Shown: positions 14,306 through 22,670 of the stretch, piece after piece
Layout of the letters: each line of letters starts with the position of its first letter
How positions within the stretch are numbered: position 1 is the first letter of the stretch
Source of the DNA: an uncultured Clostridia bacterium
GTDB taxonomy: Bacteria > Bacillota > Clostridia > Christensenellales > UBA1242
Direction: 5' to 3'
DNA length: 43,065 nucleotides
Assembly (NCBI GenBank): GCA_947623775.1
Contig: CANQHL010000003.1
Location: 1-43,065, forward strand
Translations under genes and position numbers: made by a program
The notes under the pieces: model-generated
Told to the model about the DNA's origin: nothing
Databases searched by the model: none
The model's input: only the letters and a program-made list of their open reading frames with translations

Positions 14306-16366
14306 TTAATTATTTTGTTTCGTATAGTCACATTCATGATTGCTGCAAACAATATTTTTCCCTTTTTGAACAAGATAACCACCACATTTTGGACATTTTT
14401 GCCCAGTTGGAATATCCCAGCTCATAAATTTGCAATTTTGATTGTTCGAGCAAGCAAAATATGTTCTTCCCGTTTTACTTCTTTTTTGCACCATTTTTGA
14501 ACCGCATTCAGGACAAACACCGACAAGTTTTTCCTCTATTTGTCTTGTGTTTCGGCATTTAGGAAAATTTGAACATGCCAAAAATTCTCCATATCGCCCC
14601 TTTCTTATAAGCATTTTATGCCCACATTTTTCACAAATTATATCTGTTTCCTTAGGCGGCTCTTTCATTGACACAGAACTTGCATCGGCTCGTACCAACA
14701 AATTTTCAAATCCATGCCAAAAACTTGCTACAACACTGTGCCAATCTTCATCTTTAACCGCAATATCATCAAGTCGGCTTTCCATATGTGCAGTAAATTT
14801 GACATTTATTACACCCGAGAAAAATTTGCTGAGGTATGAAGTTATTTTCGTTCCAAGTTCAGTTGGCACAAGATATTTCCCATCTTTTGTTGTGTACTTT
14901 CTTGTCTGCAAAATGGTTATAGTTGCAGCATAAGTTGCAGGTCTACCAATCCCTTTTTCTTCCATAGCCTTAACAAGACTTGCTTCTGTGTATCTTACAG
15001 GAGGTTTTGTAAATTTTTGTTCAGGAATGATTTTTTCACATTTCAATGTTTCATTCTCTTCAAGTTTAGGAAGTTTCCCTGCCATGCCATCCTTATTGTC
15101 ATCTTCAACAAATTCCTTATACACCGAAGTATAGCCCGGAAACTCCATAGTTTTGCCGTTTACCTTAAAACCATATCCCTCGCAATCAAAATTTACAGCA
15201 ACACTTGCATATTCAGCCTCAGACATCTGGCTTGCCAAAAATCTTTCATAAATCAATTTGTATAATTTGTAATTATCGCTTGTCAACGTTTCCTTTGCAA
15301 GTTGCGGGGTTATATCCATTGTAATTGGCCTTATTGCTTCATGCGCATCTTGTGCGGAATCCTTTGTATGATAAATATTTGGTTTTTCTGGAACAAACTC
15401 ATTTCCATACTTATTTTTAATAAACTCACGACAAGCATTTTGTGCATCTTGCGACACTCTTACAGAGTCTGTTCTTATATAGGTGATTAATGCAATTTTG
15501 CCCTCGCCTTTTATATCAACCCCCTCATACAATTGTTGAGCAGCCGCCGTTGTCTTTGCCAAACTCATGCCTAATTTATTTAATGCGTCTTGCTGCATTG
15601 TGCTTGTGGTGAAAGGTGCGGGTGCATGTGATTTGGTTTTTGATTTTTTAATTTCTTGTACAACAAAATCCTTGTCTTTTATTTCTTCCAATAATTTGTC
15701 TACTTCTTCTTTATTTTTAGGAACAAACTTCTTTTTGTTGTGAGTTGCAAGTGAAGCCTTAATTTGATTTGTTCCCTTTTTCAATTGAGCGGTAACAGTC
15801 CAAAACTCTTCAGGAACAAATTTACTTATTTCCTCTTCCCTTTCAACAACAAGTTTCAATGCCACAGATTGTACTCTTCCCGCACTCAATTTTGGAGCAA
15901 TCTTTTTGCAAATTATCGGTGAAACCTTATATCCAACCATTCGGTCAAGCACTCTTCTTGCCTGCTGGGCATCAACAAGTTTCAAGTCAATTTTTCTAGG
16001 GTGGCTTAACGCACTTGTAACTGCTTTCTTTGAAATTTCATTAAATTCAATACGGCATACTTTATCTTTATCATATCCTAAAACATAGGCAACATGCCAT
16101 GATATTGCCTCGCCCTCACGGTCGGGGTCGGTTGCAATCAAAACTTCATCTGCTTTTGCCGCCTTTGCTTTTAACTCCTTGATTAATTCCACTTTATCTG
16201 GAACAATCTCATACTTAGGTTCAAAATTGTTTTTTATGTCAATACCAAAACTCTTTTGAGGTAAATCTCTTATATGTCCTTTTGTGGCAAAAACTTCATA
16301 TCCCGAACCAAGATATTTTTTTAACGCCTCTCTTTTAAATGGTGACTCAATTATAACTAATTTCAT
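14306..16366 (-). CDS. topA: DNA topoisomerase I
   Basis: 686 residues. Type IA enzyme that relaxes negative supercoils. Toprim DxDxE as TDPDREGEA (79-87), catalytic Tyr296 in LITYIRTDS, then the central domain with EKGIGRPATYA. Three C4 zinc-ribbon modules finish the protein: CEKCGHKM with CSNFPKC, CPECGSKM with CSNNQNC, and CPKCGGYL with CSNHEC. Length is normal. It starts nine bases after dprA, a common Firmicute pair. The ribosome site is TAGGAG. Confidence 0.97.
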   Translation of the reverse strand: MKLVIIESPFKREALKKYLGSGYEVFATKGHIRDLPQKSFGIDIKNNFEPKYEIVPDKVELIKELKAKAAKADEVLIATDPDREGEAISWHVAYVLGYDKDKVCRIEFNEISKKAVTSALSHPRKIDLKLVDAQQARRVLDRMVGYKVSPIICKKIAPKLSAGRVQSVALKLVVEREEEISKFVPEEFWTVTAQLKKGTNQIKASLATHNKKKFVPKNKEEVDKLLEEIKDKDFVVQEIKKSKTKSHAPAPFTTSTMQQDALNKLGMSLAKTTAAAQQLYEGVDIKGEGKIALITYIRTDSVRVSQDAQNACREFIKNKYGNEFVPEKPNIYHTKDSAQDAHEAIRPITMDITPQLAKETLTSDNYKLYKLIYERFLASQMSEAEYASVAVNFDCEGYGFKVNGKTMEFPGYTSVYKEFVEDDNKDGMAGKLPKLEENETLKCEKIIPEQKFTKPPVRYTEASLVKAMEEKGIGRPATYAATITILQTRKYTTKDGKYLVPTELGTKITSYLSKFFSGVINVKFTAHMESRLDDIAVKDEDWHSVVASFWHGFENLLVRADASSVSMKEPPKETDIICEKCGHKMLIRKGRYGEFLACSNFPKCRNTRQIEEKLVGVCPECGSKMVQKRSKTGRTYFACSNNQNCKFMSWDIPTGQKCPKCGGYLVQKGKNIVCSNHECDYTKQNN

Positions 16367-16375
16367 TTGCTTCTC

Positions 16376-17476
16376 CTATTTGCATAGTGCAATCATGCCT
16401 CCCGGCAATCTTCTTATTATCTCATTTATTTCCAAAGTTGTCAAACAAGTATTCAAAATATTTATATTTAAATTTGTTATTTTTGCAACATCATCAATAT
16501 TTTTCATGCCATTTTCAAGGCAAGCACACACTTTTTCTTCTTCAACACTTAGTTGATAACCGCTATTTTTGGCTAAATTGTTATTTTGATTGTTGATGTT
16601 TATATGATAATCCGCCAATATATCACAGCCGCTCATCACCAGACTTGCCTGCCCGTCTTTGATTATTGTATTTGGAAGATATGATTTTTTGCTGTCTATC
16701 TGCCCCGGCAATGCGTACACATTTTTTCCATATTCTAAAGCATAGTTTTTTGTGTAAATTGTTCCGCTTTTCATTCCCGCTTCAGAAATTAACACGCCAT
16801 CTCCCAATCCGGCAATTATTCTGTTTCTAATTGGAAAAGTATATTTCTGAGCAACCGCTTTTGGACGATATTCGCTAACAAGCAAGCCACCTTTTTCAAC
16901 AATTTCATCGGCAAGCCCTTTATGCTGTGATGGAAAAATATTGTCAAATCCACCCGCGAGAACAGCTATTGTAAATCCTCCAACGCTAAGACATTTTCTA
17001 TGTGCAACGCCATCAATCCCATATGCCAATCCACTTACAATCACAATTCCACATGCCGCAACATCTTTCACAACCATTTCCGTTGATAAAATTCCATATC
17101 TTGATGGCTCTCTTGTCCCAACCACGGCAAGAGCGGGTTTTTCCATTAAATCATAATTGCCTTTGCAATATAGAATATTTGGTGCATCGGGAAGATTTAG
17201 CAATTTTGACGGATATTCCTCATCATAAATTGTCACAACCTTTATACCTCTTTCCGCCATTTCTTCTATATACTTGTCAACATTTTCTTCGCTTGCGTAT
17301 TCTTTCATTGCGGTGTATTGCTTGCCGGTCAAAACCTTGTCTGTCACTATGCCTGGACAATCAATAAAGCTTTTAAATGGATTTTTAATATCAACATATT
17401 CAATAACTTTATTATATTTAGAATTTGAAATATCAAATTGAGATAAAAATACGATAAACTTGCTGATTGCTTCCAT
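16376..17476 (-). CDS. dprA: DNA-processing protein DprA
   Basis: 366 residues. Loads RecA on incoming single-stranded DNA during natural transformation. Rossmann-like core seen as LAVVGTREPSRYG, VSGLAYGIDGVAHR, VLAGGFDNIFPSQH, FPIRNRIIAGL, SEAGMKSGT and ALPGQID. A short C-terminal winged-helix-like segment (EEEKVCACLENGMKNIDDVA) completes it. Sits 12 bases after comM. The pair is consistent with DNA uptake or recombination functions, although no com pilus genes are in the window. Confidence 0.95.
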   Translation of the reverse strand: MEAISKFIVFLSQFDISNSKYNKVIEYVDIKNPFKSFIDCPGIVTDKVLTGKQYTAMKEYASEENVDKYIEEMAERGIKVVTIYDEEYPSKLLNLPDAPNILYCKGNYDLMEKPALAVVGTREPSRYGILSTEMVVKDVAACGIVIVSGLAYGIDGVAHRKCLSVGGFTIAVLAGGFDNIFPSQHKGLADEIVEKGGLLVSEYRPKAVAQKYTFPIRNRIIAGLGDGVLISEAGMKSGTIYTKNYALEYGKNVYALPGQIDSKKSYLPNTIIKDGQASLVMSGCDILADYHININNQNNNLAKNSGYQLSVEEEKVCACLENGMKNIDDVAKITNLNINILNTCLTTLEINEIIRRLPGGMIALCK

Positions 17477-17488
17477 TTTTCCTCCATT

Positions 17489-19021
17489 TTACTGAAAATA
17501 TTTTCTATCAAGTGTCCTATATGAAATTGCCTCGGCAATGTGCTTTGCTTGAATATTCTCGCAGCCGTCGAGGTCGGCAATTGTTCTTGCAACTTTCAAA
17601 ATCCTATCATGAGCCCTTGCACTTAATTTCAATTTCTCAAATGCGTTTCTCAACAACTCCTCTCCCTGCTTGTCAAGTTTGCAAAATTTCTTGGTCTGAG
17701 CAACGTTCATTTTTGAATTGCAAAAGGTTTTTGAATTTTCAAATCTTTTATTTTGAATTTCCCTTGCCCTGTCAACTCTCTTTTTTATCTCCTGCGACAA
17801 CTCTTCTTTTGTGTCACTGTTCAACTGATCATATGTGACATTTTCAACTTCTATATGTATATCTATTCTATCCATAATCGGACCGGACAATTTTGAAATA
17901 TATTTGGCTATTTGACTTGCCGAGCACTTGCATTCCCTGTCACTTGAGCCATAATATCCGCATGGACATGGATTCATGCTTGCGATTAAAGTGAAATTTG
18001 CAGGATAAGTGATTGTTGAATTTGAACGGGCAACAGTTATAACCCCATCTTCAAGAGGTTGTCTTAATGTTTCAATTGTATGTCTTGTATATTCTGGAAA
18101 TTCATCTAAAAACAAAACTCCATTATCTGCAAGTGAAATCTCCCCCGGTTTGCTGTTTGACCCTCCGCCGGTCAAGGAAATTGTTGACGCTGTGTGATGT
18201 GGACTTCTAAATGGCCTTTTTGAAACTATTCCCTCATTTTGGTCAAGTTCTCCCGCTATTGAATGAATTTTGGTCACTTCAAGCGCCTCTTCAAAAGTCA
18301 TATCAGGCAAAATCGATGGGAAGCACTTCGCAAGCATACTTTTTCCGCTTCCAGGCGGACCTATCATTATAACATTATGCCCACCGGCTGCCGCAATTTC
18401 AAGTGCGCGTTTTGCCATCTTTTGCCCTTTTACATAGCAGAAATCAAGTCCTTGTGCCACAGCATTTTTGCTTTCTTCATATTTTCTTGTTTCAAGGGGA
18501 TTTATCTTTTCTTCCCCTTTCAAAAAGTTGACTGTTTGAATAAGGTTGCTTACGCAATAAACATTTATATTTTCAATAAAACTTGCCTCTTTTTCATTAT
18601 CCGCTGGAATAATAAAATTTTTGAACCCCATCTGGCGGGCTGATATTAAAAGTGGCAATATGCCTTTCACTCTTTTTACATTTCCATCAAAGGATAATTC
18701 ACCTACAAAAACATAGTCTTCAATATTGTTTAATGAAATCTCCTTGTCGCAGCTTAAAATTGCAATCGCTATGGCAAGGTCGTATAAGGCACCAACTTTT
18801 TTAATGTCGGCTGGGGCGAGGTTTATTGAAATTTTTTTAATAGGATATGGAAGTGCTGAATTTCTTATTGCATTTTTAACTCTTTCTTTTGCTTCTTTTA
18901 TTGCTGTGTCGGCAAGCCCAACTATTTCAAAACCGGGCAATCCGTTGCTAACGTCAACTTCCACATCAAGTGGATAGCCCTCAATTCCAACCAAACCAAA
19001 ACTTTTTACCTTTGAATACAT
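17489..19021 (-). CDS. comM: YifB/ComM-family Mg-chelatase-like AAA+ ATPase
   Basis: 510 residues from the ATG at 19021 (MYSKVKSFGLVGIEG), chosen because GGGGG precedes it; a longer frame from 19042 has no site. N-terminal Lon-protease-like fold domain (~1-170, GLPGFEIVGLADTAIKEA), then AAA+ with GPPGSGKSML, LFLDEFPEY and the C-terminal MNPCPCGYYG cluster (zinc-binding in this family). In other bacteria ComM is a helicase that promotes branch migration in transformation. It heads the run comM-dprA-topA-hslV-hslU-tcdA-trxA with gaps of at most 55 bases. Confidence 0.94.
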   Translation of the reverse strand: MYSKVKSFGLVGIEGYPLDVEVDVSNGLPGFEIVGLADTAIKEAKERVKNAIRNSALPYPIKKISINLAPADIKKVGALYDLAIAIAILSCDKEISLNNIEDYVFVGELSFDGNVKRVKGILPLLISARQMGFKNFIIPADNEKEASFIENINVYCVSNLIQTVNFLKGEEKINPLETRKYEESKNAVAQGLDFCYVKGQKMAKRALEIAAAGGHNVIMIGPPGSGKSMLAKCFPSILPDMTFEEALEVTKIHSIAGELDQNEGIVSKRPFRSPHHTASTISLTGGGSNSKPGEISLADNGVLFLDEFPEYTRHTIETLRQPLEDGVITVARSNSTITYPANFTLIASMNPCPCGYYGSSDRECKCSASQIAKYISKLSGPIMDRIDIHIEVENVTYDQLNSDTKEELSQEIKKRVDRAREIQNKRFENSKTFCNSKMNVAQTKKFCKLDKQGEELLRNAFEKLKLSARAHDRILKVARTIADLDGCENIQAKHIAEAISYRTLDRKYFQ

Positions 19022-19127
19022 AATTCCCCCAAACCTTTTCAATATATGTTAGCATAAATTCTCGAAATTTCAAAACAATTACAAAATTTTTTCAAATAAA
19101 AACATTTATGATTTTTCGACAACAAAA
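19022..19127. other. Short intergenic region upstream of comM
   Basis: AT-rich; contains the ribosome site of comM and probably its promoter. I could not fix a convincing -35/-10 pair. Confidence 0.35.
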
Positions 19128-19155
19128 AAGATTGAAAGATTTTTCTTTCAATCTT
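19128..19155 (-). terminator. Terminator of degV
   Basis: AAGATTGAAAGA / TCTTTCAATCTT, 12-bp perfect stem followed on the reverse strand by TTTTTTG. Confidence 0.9.
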
Positions 19156-19253
19156 AAATATCTTTTTATATTTCTCTCAAATAATGGTTGCCATATTTTT
19201 CTAATATAAAATTAAAAAATTTACTCTCAATCTAATTTTATAATGTTCTCACC

Positions 19254-20114
19254 TTATTTCAAAAATCCGAACACTGCAATTGTTTTCGGTCCACAGTTGC
19301 AACCCATTGTATAATCAATATAGTCAACTGTTATTTCCTTGTTTTTCGTATTCTCTTTTAAAAATTTCGCCAATTGCTCGGCCTCTTCCTTTTGGCCTGT
19401 GTGACCTATATACATTTTGCCGGGACTTGTTAAGTCGGCATTTTCCAAAATGTAATTTTCTATTGTGCTTATTGCCTTTTTTCTTCCTATTGATTTTATA
19501 TGCAATTTCAATTCGCCTTTTTCATTTGCAGTGATCACCGGCACAATCTTCAACATTGTTCCCACGCTTGCGGCAAATTTATTTATCCTCCCCGATTTAC
19601 GTAAAAATTTCAAATCTCCAGGGGCAAAAATCGCAAAACTTTTAATACCATTTTTATCAAGTGCCTTATGAATTTCCTCTGCGGATTTTCCCTCGTCTGC
19701 CATTTGTTTTGCCGCTTCAACACTAAACGAAATTGCATAACTTCCCGTCAAACTGTCTGCAATCCAAACCCTTTTACCATATTTTTTATTTAATTCTTCT
19801 GCTACAATTTTTGCATTGTTGTTTGTGCAGCTCATTCCGCCTGATAGACCTATATAAAAAACATCAAACCCAAGTTTTAAATATTTTTCAAATGTTTCTT
19901 CAAAGGTGTAGTTGTTTATGCAACTTGTCGAACAGCTTTCGGACTCTTCGAGTATTTTATAAAATTCTTCGGGATCAGTTATGGGATAATTTAAACTGCT
20001 TCGAGTTTCACCATTTACTGTAATGTCCATCGACAAAAGTTCAATATCAAGTTCTTTAAGTCTTTCGGGAGTCAAACTGCAACAACCATCTGTGATAACC
20101 TTAACTTTATTCAT
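19254..20114 (-). CDS. DegV-family fatty-acid-binding protein
   Basis: 286 residues from the ATG at 20114 (MNKVKVITDGCCSLTPE) with AAGGAG upstream; a longer frame lacks a site. DegV/FakB proteins hold a fatty acid in a buried tunnel, and FakB delivers it to the kinase FakA. Seen: VITDGCCSLT at the start, YIGLSGGMSCTNNNA (a loop that contacts the lipid head), GDLKFLRKSGRIN, and the C-terminal GCNCGPKTIAVF. Monocistronic, with its own terminator. No fakA in the window, so the partner is unknown. Confidence 0.93.
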   Translation of the reverse strand: MNKVKVITDGCCSLTPERLKELDIELLSMDITVNGETRSSLNYPITDPEEFYKILEESESCSTSCINNYTFEETFEKYLKLGFDVFYIGLSGGMSCTNNNAKIVAEELNKKYGKRVWIADSLTGSYAISFSVEAAKQMADEGKSAEEIHKALDKNGIKSFAIFAPGDLKFLRKSGRINKFAASVGTMLKIVPVITANEKGELKLHIKSIGRKKAISTIENYILENADLTSPGKMYIGHTGQKEEAEQLAKFLKENTKNKEITVDYIDYTMGCNCGPKTIAVFGFLK

Positions 20115-20261
20115 ATTTTCTCCTTTTTGAAGTTTGCCGCTTCGCAAATAATTTTATGTCGAAAAAAACCTACAAACAAGGGAATTGACAAAACACATTC
20201 TAAAAAAGTGATTTTAAATTCGCTTAAACGTAGAATTTGTTATGTTTTTGCCTCAATCACT

Positions 20262-20290
20262 TTGACTTTTTGTGTTTTTCGTGATAATAT
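20262..20290 (+). promoter_or_regulatory. Promoter placing the transcript start at the XRE gene's ATG
   Basis: TTGACT (20262-20267), 17-base spacer, TAATAT (20285-20290). Only six bases separate the -10 box from the ATG at 20297, and no ribosome site is present, so a leaderless mRNA is expected. Confidence 0.7.
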
Positions 20291-20296
20291 ATACCT

Positions 20297-20989
20297 ATGG
20301 AAGAAAAAGAAATACTCGCAAGGAATTTAATTCGATACAGAAAAAATGCTGGGCTCAGTCAAATTGAACTTGCAAAAAAATTAAATTACAGCAATAAAAA
20401 TATAAGCAAATGGGAAAATGGGGAAACCATGCCCAATGCTTTTGTTTTGCAAAAAATAGCAAATATATATGGAATTACCATTGAAGATCTTCTTTCTGAA
20501 GCTCCTGCTCAACTAAGCGAGCCAAATCCCGAAAAAGAAATCAAAAACACAAGCAAAAGAAAATTTATTTTTCGCCTTACAATGCTCCTGCTTGCCAATG
20601 CGATTATGTACGCAATCGGAACTCTTCTTATTTACATATTAAAATTGGTGGGCATTTCAAATTTCAACTTTCTTTTGATTTATCTTTATCTCTCCCCTGC
20701 AACTTGTCTTAGCATAACAATTTATGTTCGTATTCTTTACAACATCGTTGATTTGATTTCCTTGACCTTTTTCGGCTTGCTTTTCTGTTTGTGTTTCTAC
20801 TTTTCTTTTATACATGCCCGACATATGGCATTCATATTTGTTCTGTATGGAGTCTATGAAATTGTGCAAGTCTGCATCGCACTTTTGATAAATATAAAAC
20901 TGAAAAATAATAAATTGCAAAATAATAAAAATCAAAATGAAAATGAGCAAAATAATATAGAAGAAAACACGCCAAATGAAAACATTTAA
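20297..20989 (+). CDS. Membrane-anchored XRE-family regulator
   Basis: 230 residues. N-terminal helix-turn-helix of the XRE/Cro type (LIRYRKNAGLSQIELAKKLN, then ISKWENGETMPN, ~10-65), linker, then about four hydrophobic segments (~90-113, 123-140, 147-170, 177-197) and a Lys/Asn/Glu-rich cytoplasmic tail. The DNA-binding domain is cytoplasmic and tied to the membrane, so the membrane part probably senses a signal. No effector gene lies next to it: degV is divergent. It lacks a ribosome site and appears to be read from a leaderless transcript. Confidence 0.9.
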   Translation: MEEKEILARNLIRYRKNAGLSQIELAKKLNYSNKNISKWENGETMPNAFVLQKIANIYGITIEDLLSEAPAQLSEPNPEKEIKNTSKRKFIFRLTMLLLANAIMYAIGTLLIYILKLVGISNFNFLLIYLYLSPATCLSITIYVRILYNIVDLISLTFFGLLFCLCFYFSFIHARHMAFIFVLYGVYEIVQVCIALLINIKLKNNKLQNNKNQNENEQNNIEENTPNENI

Positions 20990-21010
20990 TTCGCCCATTT
21001 TAAGCCACCA

Positions 21011-21048
21011 AAAAAAGCATATCAAAATTTATTCGATATGCTTTTTTT
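21011..21048 (+). terminator. Terminator of the XRE regulator
   Basis: AAAAGCATATC / GATATGCTTTT with an 11-base loop and following T run. The A-run on the left lets it act on both strands. Confidence 0.9.
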
Positions 21049-21118
21049 ATTTTCATTTTAAACAATTATTTTCATTTAATTTTATTGCCTTTTTAAGCAA
21101 TTATATTTATTTTATTTC

Positions 21119-21236
21119 AAGCAATTTGCTTTTCTATATTTATTACATTCAAAGCAATTTGCTTTTCTATATTTATTACATTCAAAACAATTTGCTTTTT
21201 TATTTAATTTAAATTTCCATTCCCAGCAATTTGCTT
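21119..21236. repeat. 33-bp tandem repeat grown from the 3' end of the AlkD-like gene
   Basis: Two exact 33-bp units beginning AAGCAATTTGCTTTTC (21119-21151, 21152-21184), a third partial unit from 21185, and the core AGCAATTTGCTT again at 21225-21236 inside the last codons of the neighbouring gene. A weaker relic (AAGCAATTATAT) lies at ~21095. The core is close to a palindrome. Confidence 0.8.
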
Positions 21237-21898
21237 CTTATCTTTCTAATTTCAACTTTTTGCTCCGGAGTTATACGAGTTGATTCACATGCCTTTTGCA
21301 AGGTTCGATTTCTTACAATAAATCTTTCAAGTTTTTGAGTGAAATCAATCATATAATCATAGTCCAAAACAAGTGCATCGGCATAGCACCAAGCGAGTGC
21401 CGTCTCAACATAATAATTTGTGTTTTTCACATTATCATTTATCAAATTTACTGTTTCTCTAACATTTTTCTTCAGATAGAACTTCTTAAACCAAACAATG
21501 GCAAACCTTATATAAAAAGGTCTGTTGCTGCGAAGCAAATTAACAAAAAATTCCTTCTGGCTTTCCATCCTTTGAAGTCGATTAACTATTATGTCGCATG
21601 TTGCCCAATTGTCAATATATGGAAGCAACTTGCTTAATTCTTGTGCTTTCTCTTTTGGAGACATTCTGCTGTATGCAATAGTCATTCCGGCAAGCATTAT
21701 TTCCTCATGATAATCAAGTGGAAAATCATTTACCTTTGGTTTTTTCACTGCCAATTTTTTAGCAAACTTAACAAGGTCATCATTCATTAACCCCTTTATC
21801 TCATAACTCGTTGATACAAGCCCCTCATCATAAGTGGCCTTTTCCTTTGAACAATGAGTGTTTATAAATTCTTCTACTTCGTTTTTAAGTTTTATCAT
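21209..21898 (-). CDS. DNA alkylation repair protein, AlkD-like
   Basis: 229 residues, all-helical HEAT-like repeat fold as in AlkC/AlkD DNA glycosylases that remove alkylated bases. Family features are YDEGLVSTSYEIKGL near residue 22, IDNWATCDIIVN (~95), FYIRFAIVWFKKFYL and YYVETALAWCYADAL (~165). The catalytic Asp of AlkD is likely the Asp of DNWATCD, though other family positions should be checked. Start supported by AGGAG at 21905-21909. Monocistronic with a good promoter. Confidence 0.85.
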   Translation of the reverse strand: MIKLKNEVEEFINTHCSKEKATYDEGLVSTSYEIKGLMNDDLVKFAKKLAVKKPKVNDFPLDYHEEIMLAGMTIAYSRMSPKEKAQELSKLLPYIDNWATCDIIVNRLQRMESQKEFFVNLLRSNRPFYIRFAIVWFKKFYLKKNVRETVNLINDNVKNTNYYVETALAWCYADALVLDYDYMIDFTQKLERFIVRNRTLQKACESTRITPEQKVEIRKIRSKLLGMEI

Positions 21899-21916
21899 AG
21901 CATTCTCCTAGTTTCT

Positions 21917-21945
21917 ATAATACAATAAAAATTTTCATTTGTCAA
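21917..21945 (-). promoter_or_regulatory. Promoter of the AlkD-like gene
   Basis: Reverse strand TTGACA (21940-21945), 17-base spacer, TATTAT (21917-21922). Confidence 0.82.
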
Positions 21946-21983
21946 CACTTGAGCGAAAATTGTCGAAATATAATCATATAAAA

Positions 21984-22005
21984 CAAAAAAGCCCCCTAAC
22001 GGACT
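21984..22005 (-). terminator. Terminator of rpsU-rplS
   Basis: Reverse strand AGTCC, loop GTTAG, GGGGCT followed by TTTTTTG. The stem is short, and the left arm abuts the rplS stop codon. Confidence 0.7.
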
Positions 22006-22355
22006 TATTTGTTTTCTGCAGATTTGATTTTAGCGGCTTTTCCAGTAAGAGCACGAACATAATATAATTTTGCTCTTCTTGGTTTTCCTTTTCTTACAAC
22101 ATCTACACTTGCAACAAGTGGAGAGTGGCAAGGGAAAGTTCTCTCAACGCCAACACCATTTGATATTTTTCTAACAGTGAAAGTTTCTCTAACGCCTCCG
22201 TTTTTTCTGGCAATAACAACGCCCTCAAAACCTTGTATTCTTTCTTTGTCTCCTTCTTTAATTCGTACGCCTACTCTTACAGTGTCGCCAATATTAAATT
22301 CAGGGAAAGATTCTTTCATGTTTTCTTTTTCAATTTGGTCAACTAAATTTGCCAT
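22005..22355 (-). CDS. rplS: Ribosomal protein bL19
   Basis: 116 residues, 50S subunit protein at the 30S interface. Full family pattern: FNIGDTVRVGVRIKEGDKER, IQGFEGVVIARKNGG, FTVRKISNGVGVERTFPCHS, and the basic end KPRRAKLYYVRALTGKAAKI. Normal length. It follows rpsU by 37 bases and shares its promoter. In many Firmicutes rplS follows trmD, so the pairing with rpsU is less usual. Confidence 0.98.
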   Translation of the reverse strand: MANLVDQIEKENMKESFPEFNIGDTVRVGVRIKEGDKERIQGFEGVVIARKNGGVRETFTVRKISNGVGVERTFPCHSPLVASVDVVRKGKPRRAKLYYVRALTGKAAKIKSAENK

Positions 22356-22392
22356 TTCTTTACTCCTTTTAATAATTTTTATTTTTTAAAGA

Positions 22393-22587
22393 TTAACCTC
22401 TTTTTCTTGCTCTCTTTCTGGCTGCTTCTCTTTTCTTTTTCTTTGCGACACTTGGTTTATCGTAAGCCTCTTTTCTTCTTATGTCACCGATTATACCATC
22501 TTTTTGGCATTTTCTTTTAAATCTTTTTAAAGCACTTTCAAGAGTTTCGTTTTCACCAACTTTAACAGTAGTCAATCTTCTCACCAC
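22393..22587 (-). CDS. rpsU: Ribosomal protein bS21
   Basis: 64 residues, small basic 30S protein near the anti-Shine-Dalgarno region. VKVGENETLESALKRFKRKC and the Arg/Lys-rich C-terminus (KKKKREAARKRARKR) are diagnostic. First gene after a strong promoter; AGGTGG lies before the start. Confidence 0.97.
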   Translation of the reverse strand: MVRRLTTVKVGENETLESALKRFKRKCQKDGIIGDIRRKEAYDKPSVAKKKKREAARKRARKRG

Positions 22588-22623
22588 CTTCTAATTTATA
22601 ACTTTGTTTTGCAACATGAGTAT

Positions 22624-22651
22624 ATTATACACAATAATTTTATTTTGTCAA
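22624..22651 (-). promoter_or_regulatory. rpsU-rplS promoter
   Basis: Reverse strand TTGACA (22646-22651), 16-base spacer, TATAAT (22624-22629): both hexamers are consensus, as expected for ribosomal genes. Confidence 0.88.
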
Positions 22652-22670
22652 GGAATTTTACATTTTAGTT

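Noticed and set aside
20657..21025. 122-residue reverse-strand frame opposite the XRE gene
   Set aside because: It is a shadow of the membrane-helix codons of the XRE regulator and includes its terminator; no ribosome site.
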